Source of the DNA: MR-S7 sp000400995
GTDB taxonomy: Bacteria > Pseudomonadota > Gammaproteobacteria > Burkholderiales > Burkholderiaceae_C
Length of the DNA stretch: 64,000 bases
Assembly (NCBI RefSeq): GCF_045291395.1
Contig: NZ_CP152342.1
Span: forward strand, 1,364,001-1,428,000
Direction: 5' to 3'
The translations under genes and the position numbers were made by a program. Below, piece by piece: positions 16,532 to 24,872 of the stretch. Numbering within the stretch: position 1 is the first letter of the stretch; every line of letters starts with the position of its first letter. Below the pieces are notes generated by a model. The model made no database searches, had not been told where the DNA came from, and saw only the letters and a program-made list of their open reading frames with translations.

Positions 16532-17631
16532 GGCGGTGCTTCCTGCAGCATGGTGCGCAGCACACCCAGCAGTTGATCCACCTGCTGGTCGGTGCCCACT
16601 GTGATGCGCAGGAATTGCTCGATGCGGTCTTGACGGAAATGCCGCACCAGAATCTTGGTCTCGCGCAGGGAGGCGGCCAGCCTAGCAGCATCATGCCGGG
16701 GGTGGTGTGCGAAAACGAAGTTGGCCAAAGAAGGCCGCACCTCAAAGCCCAACTCCGCGAGGCCTGCGGCCAGTCTGGACCTGGAGGAGATGATGACCTG
16801 CCGCGTCTTCTCAAAGTGCGCGACATCGTCGATTGCCGCGATGGCACCTGTCTGGGCCAGGCGGCCCAGCGGGTAGGAATTGAAGCTGTTCTTCACGCGG
16901 TCGAGCGCTTCGATCAGCGCTGGCTGCCCAATCGCGAATCCCACGCGCAGGCCAGCCAGCGCGCGCGACTTCGAGAGCGTCTGCACGACGAGCAGGTTGG
17001 GATGGCGGTCAACCAGGCCAACAGCCGTCTGTCCGCCGAAATCCACATAGGCTTCGTCAACCAGCACTACGCGCCGGGGTTCGAGCAGGAGCAGTTGCTG
17101 AATCTGGTCCAGGGCCAGGCCTTCGCCGGTCGGTGCGTTCGGGTTGGCGACGACCACGCCGGCGACGTCGCCGAAGGTGCGGGCATGCGTGGCGAAAGCG
17201 CCCACATCGACCCGCAGCGCCTCATCGACGGGGACCAGTCCGGCGTCGATGCCGTACAGCCGGCAGTACACCTCGTAGAAACTGTAGGTCACGTCGGGGA
17301 TCAGCAACTTGCTTCTGCCGTGCCGGAAGAATGCGCAGAACGCATGGGCCAGAACCTCGTCAGAACCGTTGCCGACGAAGACCTGTTCTTTCGGCACGCC
17401 AAGTCGTCCAGCGATCGTGGCACGCAAAAGCCGCGCTTCCGGGTCCGGGTAGAGCTCCAAGCCCGACGAGGCAGCACGAGAGATCGCCGCGATAGCCTGG
17501 GGGGAGGGCGGATAGGGGTTCTCGTTGGTGTTCAGCTTGATCAGGCCGTCAATTGCAGGCTGTTCGCCAGGCTGGTATGGCCGCAGGTCACGGACCGGCG
17601 GGCTGAGGAAGTCGTGGTTCATCGAAGTCAT
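16528..17631 (-). CDS. hisC: Histidinol-phosphate aminotransferase family protein
   Basis: Fold-I PLP enzyme of 367 residues. NENPYPPSP, VANPNAPTG, VDEAYVDFGG and the lysine motif TLSKSRALAGLRVG all match HisC, which transaminates imidazole-acetol phosphate in histidine synthesis. It lies outside any histidine operon, between serC and cyoE with ATGA overlaps on both sides. It may be a second copy acting on tyrosine/phenylalanine or another keto acid; the substrate is therefore not certain. Confidence 0.85.
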   Translation of the reverse strand: MTSMNHDFLSPPVRDLRPYQPGEQPAIDGLIKLNTNENPYPPSPQAIAAISRAASSGLELYPDPEARLLRATIAGRLGVPKEQVFVGNGSDEVLAHAFCAFFRHGRSKLLIPDVTYSFYEVYCRLYGIDAGLVPVDEALRVDVGAFATHARTFGDVAGVVVANPNAPTGEGLALDQIQQLLLLEPRRVVLVDEAYVDFGGQTAVGLVDRHPNLLVVQTLSKSRALAGLRVGFAIGQPALIEALDRVKNSFNSYPLGRLAQTGAIAAIDDVAHFEKTRQVIISSRSRLAAGLAELGFEVRPSLANFVFAHHPRHDAARLAASLRETKILVRHFRQDRIEQFLRITVGTDQQVDQLLGVLRTMLQEAPP

Positions 17632-18749
17632 CCCATCTGCCGTTCGAATTCGCGCAAATAGCCCACGAGTGCATCGACGGCCGCATCGGTCATGGCGTTG
17701 TAGAGGCTGGCACGCATACCGCCGACGGACTTGTGCCCTTTGAGTTGAAGCAACCCGCGCTCCCGGGCGCCGTCCAGGAAAGCCGCCTCATGCCGCGTAT
17801 CGGCCAGGAAGAAAGGCACATTCATCAGCGACCGCGCGGTCGGCGCGACCCGGTTGGTGTAGAAGGCGCTGGCGTCGATCGCGGCATAGAGCTTGCCGGC
17901 CTGTCTCCGATGGCGGATCTCCAGCGCAGCGACCCCGGTCAATTCGCCTTCGCGCTGGCGCCGCATCCATTCCACCATCAGCCCGAGGAGGTAAATGCCC
18001 CAGGTCGGCGGGGTGTTGTACATGGACTGGTGCCGTGCGGCCAGCTCGTAGTTGAATGCGCTGGGGCAGATCGGCAGTGCGCGCCCGAGCAGGTCTTCGC
18101 GCACGAAGACCACCGTCAGACCCGCGGGCCCAAGGTTCTTCTGGGCGCCGGCGAAGGCCAGCCCGACCCGCTGCCAGTCGAAGCGCCGTGACGCGATGTC
18201 GGACGAACAGTCCACGACGAGCGGCGCGCGTGAACCGAGGGCCGCCAGATGGGGCAGTTCGGCGAACTGCACGCCCTGGATCGTCTCGTTGCTGCAGACA
18301 TGCACATAGGCGGCATCGGGGCTGAGACGCCAGCGCGATGCAGGGGGAATGCTGGTGAATCCATCCGGTTCGGCGGACGCGGCAACATGGGCGGTGCGCA
18401 CGTACCTGCGAGCCTCATCCCAGGACTTGCTGCTCCAACTCCCGGTGAGCAGGAAGTCGGCCACGCCGCCGCCGGAGAGATTCAATGGCACGATGGCGTT
18501 TTCGCCGATGCCGCCGCCCTGCAGGAAGAGGATGTGGAATTCTTGGGGGACATCCAGCAGGATTCGCAGACCGGTGATCGCGTCTTCGTAGATCGCGATG
18601 AAGTCGCTGCCGCGGTGGCTCATCTCCATCACGCCCATGCCGCTGCCACGCCAGTCCAGCATCTCGCCGGCCGCCTGGAGCAGCACCTCTTCCGGCAGCG
18701 CGGCAGGTCCAGCGCCGAAATTGAATGGCCTTTGCCGCAGGCTGTTCAT
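17628..18749 (-). CDS. serC: Phosphoserine aminotransferase
   Basis: Fold-I PLP enzyme of 373 residues, active in serine synthesis and, as PdxF, in making PLP. RPFNFGAGPAALPEEVL is the typical N-terminus, which sets the start at 18749; an earlier ATG at 18770 would overlap hemL by 25 bases. The PLP-lysine region AGAQKNLGPAGLTVV is present. Four-base overlaps with hemL and hisC show a single transcript. Its place beside hemL suggests coupling of PLP or amino acid supply to tetrapyrrole synthesis. Confidence 0.9.
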   Translation of the reverse strand: MNSLRQRPFNFGAGPAALPEEVLLQAAGEMLDWRGSGMGVMEMSHRGSDFIAIYEDAITGLRILLDVPQEFHILFLQGGGIGENAIVPLNLSGGGVADFLLTGSWSSKSWDEARRYVRTAHVAASAEPDGFTSIPPASRWRLSPDAAYVHVCSNETIQGVQFAELPHLAALGSRAPLVVDCSSDIASRRFDWQRVGLAFAGAQKNLGPAGLTVVFVREDLLGRALPICPSAFNYELAARHQSMYNTPPTWGIYLLGLMVEWMRRQREGELTGVAALEIRHRRQAGKLYAAIDASAFYTNRVAPTARSLMNVPFFLADTRHEAAFLDGARERGLLQLKGHKSVGGMRASLYNAMTDAAVDALVGYLREFERQMG

Positions 18750-20083
18750 CGCAGCATTCCGGCGGAGCATCTACCGCCTGCCTCAGGGGCTGCACGGCTG
18801 CGTGCCAAGGTCAGCAGAACGTCGCTCACCTCGGCGAGGGTGCGGTCAATGACGTCATCGTCATGGGTGATGGACACGAAGCCCGCCTCGAAGGCCGAGG
18901 GTGCGAAGTAGATGCCGCGGGACAGGCAGCCGTGGAAGAAAGCGGCGAAGGCGTTCAGGTCGACGGCCGTGGCTTCGGCGAAGCTCGCTGGGGCATGCGC
19001 TCGAAAGTACAGGCCGAACATGCCGCCCACGCCATCAGCAGACAACGGTACTCCGGCACGACGGCCGCACTCGCGTAGCCCGACCACGAGACGTTGGGTC
19101 TGCGCCGCAAGCCGTTCATGGAAGCCCGGCGCGTCGATCAGCCGCAGTGTGGCCAGACCTGCGGCCACGGCCACCGGATTGCCGGATAGCGTGCCGGCTT
19201 GGTAAACCGGCCCCAGTGGGGCGATCCGTTCCATGACATCGCGCCGCCCGCCGAAGGCGGCCAGAGGCATGCCACCGCCGATGATCTTGCCCAACGTCGT
19301 CAGATCCGGACGAATGCCGAACAGCCCCTGAGCGCCTTGCGGGCCGACGCGAAAGCCCGTCATGACCTCGTCGAAGATCAGCAGGGTGCCATGGGCTGTG
19401 CAGAGCTCGCGCAAGCCATCCAGAAAGCCTGGCGCTGGTCTGACCAGGTTCATATTGCCAGCGATCGGCTCGACGATGACGCAGGCGATCTGGTCGCCAT
19501 GTCGTACAAATGCTTCGCGCACCCCGTCCAGGTCGTTGTAGCCCAGCACCAGGGTGTGCTCGATGAACGCGCGCGGCACGCCGGCCGAATCGGGATGGCC
19601 CAGCGTGAGCAATCCCGAGCCGGCCTTGACCAGCAAGCTGTCGGCATGGCCGTGGTAGCAGCCCTCGAACTTGATCAGCTTGGGGCGGCCGGTGTAGCCG
19701 CGGGCAAGACGGATCGCGCTCATGGTGGCCTCGGTGCCGGAGCTGACCAGGCGAACCTGCTCCAGGGACGGCAGCCGCGCAGCCAGTGCCTCGGCCAGGA
19801 CGACCTCCGCTTCGGTCGGAGCGCCGAACGACAGCCCGTCCACGGCCGCCTGCCGCACCGCCTGCACGACGTCCGGGTGGGCATGGCCGAGGACTGCCGG
19901 TCCCCAGGAGCCGACGTAGTCGATGTACCGGGTCCCTTCGCCATCCCAGACATAAGGGCCGCTGGCACGGCGCAGGAATCGAGGCACGCCGCCGACCGCC
20001 TGGTAGGCGCGCACGGGAGAGTTGACGCCACCGGGAATCACCTTGCGTCCCCGCGCGAACAATTGATCATTCGTTGATGCCAT
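18746..20083 (-). CDS. hemL: Glutamate-1-semialdehyde 2,1-aminomutase
   Basis: PLP/PMP enzyme of 445 residues that makes 5-aminolevulinate, the first dedicated tetrapyrrole precursor. FARGRKVIPGGVNSPVRA, VSSGTEATMSAIRLARG, IFDEVMTGFR and the lysine motif TLGKIIGGGMPLAAFGG are all present. I placed the start at ATG 20083 (MASTNDQLF); the frame extends 16 residues upstream without similarity. First gene of the hemL-serC-hisC-cyoE operon; a palindrome lies 68-81 bases upstream. Confidence 0.94.
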   Translation of the reverse strand: MASTNDQLFARGRKVIPGGVNSPVRAYQAVGGVPRFLRRASGPYVWDGEGTRYIDYVGSWGPAVLGHAHPDVVQAVRQAAVDGLSFGAPTEAEVVLAEALAARLPSLEQVRLVSSGTEATMSAIRLARGYTGRPKLIKFEGCYHGHADSLLVKAGSGLLTLGHPDSAGVPRAFIEHTLVLGYNDLDGVREAFVRHGDQIACVIVEPIAGNMNLVRPAPGFLDGLRELCTAHGTLLIFDEVMTGFRVGPQGAQGLFGIRPDLTTLGKIIGGGMPLAAFGGRRDVMERIAPLGPVYQAGTLSGNPVAVAAGLATLRLIDAPGFHERLAAQTQRLVVGLRECGRRAGVPLSADGVGGMFGLYFRAHAPASFAEATAVDLNAFAAFFHGCLSRGIYFAPSAFEAGFVSITHDDDVIDRTLAEVSDVLLTLARSRAAPEAGGRCSAGMLR

Positions 20084-20150
20084 GCCCTTGCTGCCACCTG
20101 AAAAAGGACCGCCGCGCGCACAACAGAGCACGATGGTTTAAAGTATGATT

Positions 20151-20175
20151 TTGTCCTAGGACATTGTATATTATG
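20151..20175 (+). promoter_or_regulatory. CCTAGG palindrome with -10-like box, copy 3
   Basis: TTGTCCTAGGACAT (20151-20164) and TATTAT (20169-20174) followed by G repeat the arrangement of copies 1 and 2. The site lies in the divergent region between hemL (minus) and psd (plus). The hexamer points towards psd, with a start site near 20181; on the other strand TACTTT is a weaker -10 towards hemL. Confidence 0.55.
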
Positions 20176-20211
20176 ACACAGGATATTGCACCAGGTACCC
20201 GGCATGGTCGA

Positions 20212-21066
20212 ATGTCTTCAGCGGTGGTGATCCAACGCCTTGCCCCAATGCGTCTGCTGACCCGTTGCGCAGGCGTGTTGGCGAGCTGTCGCTGGCCATG
20301 GATTGCCCAACCCCTGATCCGTGCTTTCGTGTACCGCCACCGCATCGACCTCGACGAAGCCTTGCACAGCAATCCTGGTGCTTACCGCAGCTTCAATGAG
20401 TTCTTTGTCCGAGCGCTGCGGCCCGGCGTACGCCCCTTGGCGATGGCGGAGTGGACCAGCCCTGCGGATGGCAGGGTGAGCCAGCTGGGCGGCATCCGGG
20501 CAGGCCAGATGATCCAGGCCAAGCAACGCAGCTACAGCGTCGAGCAACTGCTTGGGGATACGGCGCTGGCACGCCAACTGGAGGGGGGCACCTTCAGCAC
20601 GGTCTACCTGAGCCCGCGCGACTACCATCGGGTGCACATGCCGTGCGAGGGACGCCTGCTGGGGATGCGCCACGTACCCGGCACGCTGTTGTCCGTCCGG
20701 CCCGACATCGTGGAGGGCGTCGACGGATTGCTCGCACGCAACGAGCGGGTCGTGTGCTGGTTCGAGAATCCTCGGATCGGTGTCTTTGCCGTGGTGCTCG
20801 TGGGCGCTGCCATCGTCGGCAGCATCGCCACGGCCTGGCACGGGGTGGTGGCTCCACCCCGGCGATCGAAGATCCGCCAGTGGCTCTACGGGGAGGACGA
20901 TTCCGTGCACCGGGCACGGAACCTCCTGCAAGGCGAAGAGATGGGACGCTTCCGCCTCGGTTCCACGGTTGTGGTGCTGATGCCGGGCAGCGCGTGGGAC
21001 TTCGCCCCGCAATGGGAGATTGGCGAGCATGTGCTGATGGGCCAGGCCGCCGCCACCCGGCCTTGA
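20212..21066 (+). CDS. psd: Phosphatidylserine decarboxylase proenzyme
   Basis: Membrane-associated pyruvoyl enzyme of 284 residues making phosphatidylethanolamine. The SFNEFFVRALRPGVRPL segment, YLSPRDYHRVHMP and the self-cleavage motif LGST (in RFRLGSTVVVL) near the C-terminus are diagnostic; serine of LGST becomes the pyruvoyl group. ATG 20212 fits family starts and lies downstream of the inferred start of transcription; the frame is open back to 20164. Confidence 0.92.
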   Translation: MSSAVVIQRLAPMRLLTRCAGVLASCRWPWIAQPLIRAFVYRHRIDLDEALHSNPGAYRSFNEFFVRALRPGVRPLAMAEWTSPADGRVSQLGGIRAGQMIQAKQRSYSVEQLLGDTALARQLEGGTFSTVYLSPRDYHRVHMPCEGRLLGMRHVPGTLLSVRPDIVEGVDGLLARNERVVCWFENPRIGVFAVVLVGAAIVGSIATAWHGVVAPPRRSKIRQWLYGEDDSVHRARNLLQGEEMGRFRLGSTVVVLMPGSAWDFAPQWEIGEHVLMGQAAATRP

Positions 21067-21301
21067 GTCAGCAGCTGCCGCCTGCGGTTCGCCGACACGC
21101 GGGGTGCCATTGGCGATGACAGTCCGGAATCACCGACGCGCCGACAGCCTGTAGCTTGACGACAGTTAGGAAGGGTGCCGCGGCGCCAAAGCAAGCCGGT
21201 GCGAGGTGCTCGTACACCTGGTGCGCTGGTTGGCTCGACGCGGCTGGCGCACATGGCGGGAAGCTGTCGATACGAAGCCAGCACGGCTTCCTCCACGCTG
21301 C

Positions 21302-22225
21302 CTACGCGCCCGCATCCGGCCGCGTGGCTGCGTAGGCCTGCATGTTCGCCAGGCTGACCCTCAGCAGCGGAGCAGGCAGGCCTGCCCCGCGGGCGCGGAC
21401 CAACATGTCTCCGATGATGTGGTCATGCTCGGTCTGCCGGTTCCCAGTCATGTCCCGCAGCATGGATGCGGTTCCCGTCGAGCGCTTGTCGGTCAGCGAT
21501 GCGATCATCTCGGCCCTGGCGGGCGGGCGTGGGAAGTAGCCTTCGGCTGCGGCGACAGAGATGCATTCGTCCAACATTTCGCGCGTGATCGCATCACCTT
21601 CATCCGTCGAGGAGATCGCGCCGACGGTTGTGCGCATCAGCGTCGTCATGCCCGCGTAGGTTGCGAGAAAGACGAATTTCTCCCACAGCTCCTGCATGAT
21701 TACGTCGCTCAGCACGGGCTCGAAGCCACCCCTTGCCAACAGCTCGTGCAGGCGCCGGGCGCCGGCCCGCTGCTGCTCGGTGCGTGCGCCGAGCGTCAAC
21801 CTTTGCAGTCTGTTGAGATGGAGGATCTCACCGGAGGGTGCCATGGTCACGCCAATGTGGCACAGGCCCCCGAGGACATGTTCTTCGCCAAACCGTGCGT
21901 CGAGAGCATCGAGATGGCCGATCCCGTTGAGAAGCGGGAGGATCAGCGTATCCGCACCGACTGCGGGCGCTATGGCGTCCATGGCACTGTCCAGATCGTA
22001 GGACTTGCAGGCCAGCACTACAGCATCGAACGCCACGCTTGGCTTCGTCAGGGCCTCGACCGGGATATCAAGATCGCCCAAAGGGCTTCTGATCACCAAA
22101 CCACTGCGGGTGAGCACCTCGGCGCGCGCTGGCCGAACCAGAAACCGGACGTCGACACCTGCCGCCGCCATTCTGCCGCCGAAGTAGCCTCCGATCCCGC
22201 CGGCGCCAAGCACTAGGACTTGCAT
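21302..22225 (-). CDS. 2-dehydropantoate 2-reductase family oxidoreductase
   Basis: NADPH-dependent reductase of 307 residues (ApbA/PanE family) with the Rossmann motif GAGGIGGYFGGRMA at the N-terminus and the catalytic lysine region around LWEKFVFLATYAG. The start at 22225 has a GGGAGGATC ribosome binding site. PanE acts in pantothenate synthesis, but paralogues are common in Burkholderiales catabolic clusters, so the substrate is uncertain. It is downstream of the DUF1543 and AraC genes on the same strand. Confidence 0.85.
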   Translation of the reverse strand: MQVLVLGAGGIGGYFGGRMAAAGVDVRFLVRPARAEVLTRSGLVIRSPLGDLDIPVEALTKPSVAFDAVVLACKSYDLDSAMDAIAPAVGADTLILPLLNGIGHLDALDARFGEEHVLGGLCHIGVTMAPSGEILHLNRLQRLTLGARTEQQRAGARRLHELLARGGFEPVLSDVIMQELWEKFVFLATYAGMTTLMRTTVGAISSTDEGDAITREMLDECISVAAAEGYFPRPPARAEMIASLTDKRSTGTASMLRDMTGNRQTEHDHIIGDMLVRARGAGLPAPLLRVSLANMQAYAATRPDAGA

Positions 22226-22242
22226 GGTTGATCCTCCCATCC

Positions 22243-22788
22243 TCAGATTGGTTGCGAAATCCCGATCGGCTGATACCCCTGCCACGCGGGTGCTGCGGAC
22301 TGGCCCTGGGGGTTCTCGCGCAAGTGGATGTGCAGTCCCCCCAACTTCCCCAACAGGACGCAATCGTCTACGCTTGAGAGATTGTCCTTGTGTAGGGTGT
22401 TGGCCCCGACGAGCAGGACGTCGAGCGCTCGGCGCTTGGCCCGGGCCGCATCCTCGGCGACGAAGAGGCCGAACTCGTGCTGCTCGACCAGGGTGTCGGG
22501 CCGGTATCCCCCGACATTGACGAAGTACAGCCGCTTGCTTCCTGTGAACGGGGTGGCGTGCAGCTGGACGTCATACCCGTCGGCCCAGGTGATGATGCTG
22601 TAGCCGTCCACATGCAGCTTGTGCTTGTCGCCGAACCAGGCCTCACGCAGCAGCGGCCAGGCATCTTCCGGATGCTGCACGGCAGCGAACTGAACGTCAT
22701 GCACCTCGATGTTCGATTTTCCCGCGTTCCCACCCACGTAGAACATATGGAGCTGGATGGGTGGTGAGTCGGTGGGCGGCTGTCTCAT
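22243..22788 (-). CDS. DUF1543 family protein
   Basis: 181 residues with the conserved LHMFYVGGNAGKSNIEVHDVQF start and KLHVDGYSIITWADGYDV repeat-like unit of DUF1543. No catalytic activity is established for the family. It overlaps the AraC regulator gene by 4 bases and precedes the reductase by 17, suggesting a three-gene operon. Confidence 0.75.
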   Translation of the reverse strand: MRQPPTDSPPIQLHMFYVGGNAGKSNIEVHDVQFAAVQHPEDAWPLLREAWFGDKHKLHVDGYSIITWADGYDVQLHATPFTGSKRLYFVNVGGYRPDTLVEQHEFGLFVAEDAARAKRRALDVLLVGANTLHKDNLSSVDDCVLLGKLGGLHIHLRENPQGQSAAPAWQGYQPIGISQPI

Positions 22789-23750
22789 GTCTTGGGATGG
22801 TGTCCATGGGGTGAGGCGGAGGATGGGGCATCTGATGGTCGACGCCGCTGCTGTGCCCGGGGATTCGCGGCCACGCGTTCGCGCAGTTCAGCCGATGTTT
22901 TCTCGAGCCAATCTCGCGGAGGCATTCCGACCTTGGCTCTGAATGCGCGTGACAGCGCCGAAGGGTTCGCGTAGCCGAGCTCTTCGGCCAGGTTCTTGAT
23001 GGGGCGGCCCTCGCGCAGCCGGCTCTGTGCCAGGGCCATGCGCCAGTCGGCCAGGTAGTCGCCTGGCGTTTGGCCCACCACTTCCCGGAAGGTGCTGGCA
23101 AACGCCGTGCGGGACATGCCTGCACGCTCGGCCATGCGTTCCAGCGGCCAGGGCTCTCCGGGGGTGTCGTGCATGGCCGTCAGCGCGCGCGCCAGGCGCG
23201 GATCCGACAAGCCGGTGATGAGGCCCGCATGCACGCCGGCCTCCTGTGGGTGGTCGAGCAGCCAGCGCAGCAGTTGGATCACGACCACCTCGAACAGCCG
23301 GTTGGCCAGCAGCCGTTGGCCGCAGCGCACGCGGTCGGTCTCTGCGAACAGCAGTCCGAGTGCTGCATCAAGGCCGGGCACCCGCGCCAGCGGAAGCGCG
23401 ATCAGAGGCGGGAGCGCACGTGCAAGCGGGTGGGCGGTGCCGCCCTCGAAGCACAGTCGCGCGCAGGTGAAGTCGGAGCCTTCTGCCGGCGGGTTGTGGA
23501 AGAGATGGGTCAAGGGGCAGGGGTAGAACAACAGCGTCGGCTCGTCGAAGCGTATCGATTTCGGCACCTGCCGCGCGCCTGGGTGCCGTACCTCCAACTG
23601 GCCGCGGCGCAGCACGTGCAGGTAGCCATGTCCTTCACCAGCGTCGAAGTGGCTGCGTCCGCACAACGCGCCCGAGTAATGCAACTCCGCCTGGACCCGG
23701 AAGCGTTCCAGGATGCCCGAGAGGCGGTCGATGGGAAGGGTGACTGACAT
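22785..23750 (-). CDS. AraC-family regulator with N-terminal cupin
   Basis: Transcription regulator of 321 residues: an N-terminal cupin_6-like domain (about 1-175) and two helix-turn-helix motifs (about 205-300, MAERAGMSRTAFASTFREVVGQTPGDYL and AEELGYANPSALSRAFRAKVG). I prefer ATG 23750 (MSVTLPIDRLSGIL); an earlier ATG at 23798 would read through an FNR-like box. Similar regulators often control adjacent AhpD-like genes; the divergent gene at 23925 is such a gene. Confidence 0.82.
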   Translation of the reverse strand: MSVTLPIDRLSGILERFRVQAELHYSGALCGRSHFDAGEGHGYLHVLRRGQLEVRHPGARQVPKSIRFDEPTLLFYPCPLTHLFHNPPAEGSDFTCARLCFEGGTAHPLARALPPLIALPLARVPGLDAALGLLFAETDRVRCGQRLLANRLFEVVVIQLLRWLLDHPQEAGVHAGLITGLSDPRLARALTAMHDTPGEPWPLERMAERAGMSRTAFASTFREVVGQTPGDYLADWRMALAQSRLREGRPIKNLAEELGYANPSALSRAFRAKVGMPPRDWLEKTSAELRERVAANPRAQQRRRPSDAPSSASPHGHHPKT

Positions 23751-23780
23751 CTGGACGAAATGGTATTTTCTAAGGACTGA

Positions 23781-23824
23781 TTGATCCAAATCATACATCC
23801 AATGCGTCCATACTGCCTAGGCAG
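23781..23824. promoter_or_regulatory. FNR-like box and CTGCCTAGGCAG palindrome
   Basis: TTGATCCAAATCAT (23781-23794) matches the FNR/Anr consensus TTGAT-N4-ATCAA at nine of ten positions. CTGCCTAGGCAG (23813-23824) is a perfect 12-bp palindrome sharing the CCTAGG core with the dispersed motif but not its TTGTC arms. Both lie between the AraC gene and the AhpD-like gene. Function is inferred from position. Confidence 0.35.
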
Positions 23825-23924
23825 GCCGAGTCCACAGACAGGGTGCGCCCCGCAATCTCCCGCTGGGGCTTGCCTGACCGGCTGGCTTCCTTTCCTTTGG
23901 CCAAAACCTCTTTAGGAGATCCAC

Positions 23925-24458
23925 ATGCCTCGCGTCAACATCCAGACCGAACACGCCCCTGACGCCAGCCGTCCGCTGCTGGTCCAGATCGATCAAGCCT
24001 TCGGTGCTACGCCCAACATGTTCAAGGCCGTGGCCAACTCGCCTGCCGCTCTGCAGAGCATGTGGGCGGCCTTCGGCGCCCTGGGTGGCGGCACGCTCGG
24101 CGCCAAGCTCGGCGAGCAGATTGCCGTGGCCATCGCCAATCGCAACCACTGCGAGTACTGCCTGGCGGCGCACACGGTGCTCGGCAAGAAGGCGGGCGCA
24201 TCGGCCGACGAAATTGCCGCCGCCCAGATCGGGCAATCCAGCGATGCCAAGACCGCTGCGGTGCTGGCCTTCGCACTCAAGGTCGTAGAGCAACGCGGTC
24301 AGGTCAGTGATGCCGACGTTGCCCGCCTGCGGGAAAACGGGTTCGGCGACGAGCAAATCGTCGAGATCGTGGCGCATGTTGCACTGAACCTCTTCACCAA
24401 CTACGTCAACGTCGCCCTGGATGTTCCGGTCGACTTTCCCAAGGTCGCCCTGAAATAG
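23925..24458 (+). CDS. AhpD-like carboxymuconolactone decarboxylase family protein
   Basis: 177-residue all-helical protein with the peroxidase-type motif NHCEYCLAAHT (E-x-x-C-x-x-C-x-x-x-H), as in AhpD alkylhydroperoxidases. It probably reduces peroxides or takes part in thiol redox balance. An AGGAG ribosome binding site precedes ATG 23925. It is divergent from the AraC regulator, which is a recurrent pairing. Confidence 0.85.
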   Translation: MPRVNIQTEHAPDASRPLLVQIDQAFGATPNMFKAVANSPAALQSMWAAFGALGGGTLGAKLGEQIAVAIANRNHCEYCLAAHTVLGKKAGASADEIAAAQIGQSSDAKTAAVLAFALKVVEQRGQVSDADVARLRENGFGDEQIVEIVAHVALNLFTNYVNVALDVPVDFPKVALK

Positions 24459-24499
24459 GCTTGCACTCGCCTCACCACTTCAGGGGTGGGGCTTGGTTT

Positions 24500-24556
24500 C
24501 TTCCAGGGCGTGGCCTTCAAGGTCGCACCCCTGGAAGGTGGCATCACACGCCACCG
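24500..24556 (+). terminator. Two tandem hairpins after the AhpD-like gene
   Basis: CTTCCAGGG (24500-24508) pairs perfectly with CCCTGGAAG (24529-24537), and GGTGGC pairs with GCCACC just after. No T run follows, so intrinsic termination is not assured. Confidence 0.35.
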
Positions 24557-24637
24557 TATTGCATGACCGCCGAGCGCTAGTTGGTGGAGGACAGACTCGC
24601 GGCGGCGACTTGTGAGGATTCTCTCACTATTTTATGA

Positions 24638-24651
24638 TTGTCCTAGGTCAA
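24638..24651. promoter_or_regulatory. CCTAGG palindrome, copy 4
   Basis: TTGTCCTAGGTCAA carries one arm of each type (TTGTC and, on the other strand, TTGAC). It lies in the 414-base gap before the HPP-CBS gene. AT-rich sequence flanks both sides, but the exact -10 spacing of copies 1-3 is not reproduced. Confidence 0.45.
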
Positions 24652-24872
24652 TAATGAAATAGTGTTGGGATTTTTCGACATGCCGTTCATCTTCCGACGC
24701 AGTTCTAACTGTGTTGCTTTCGCGGGAACTGACCTGTCTGCCAAGGAATCCGTTCGCCGTGGCTACGACCCCAGCCTGCCAGGAGTGATGAGTTCCTGCT
24801 GCGCACGTTGGCTGACGGGCAATGTAGGCTGCAATCACGGCTGCGCTTGGCAGACTTGTGTTCTGACGCAGC

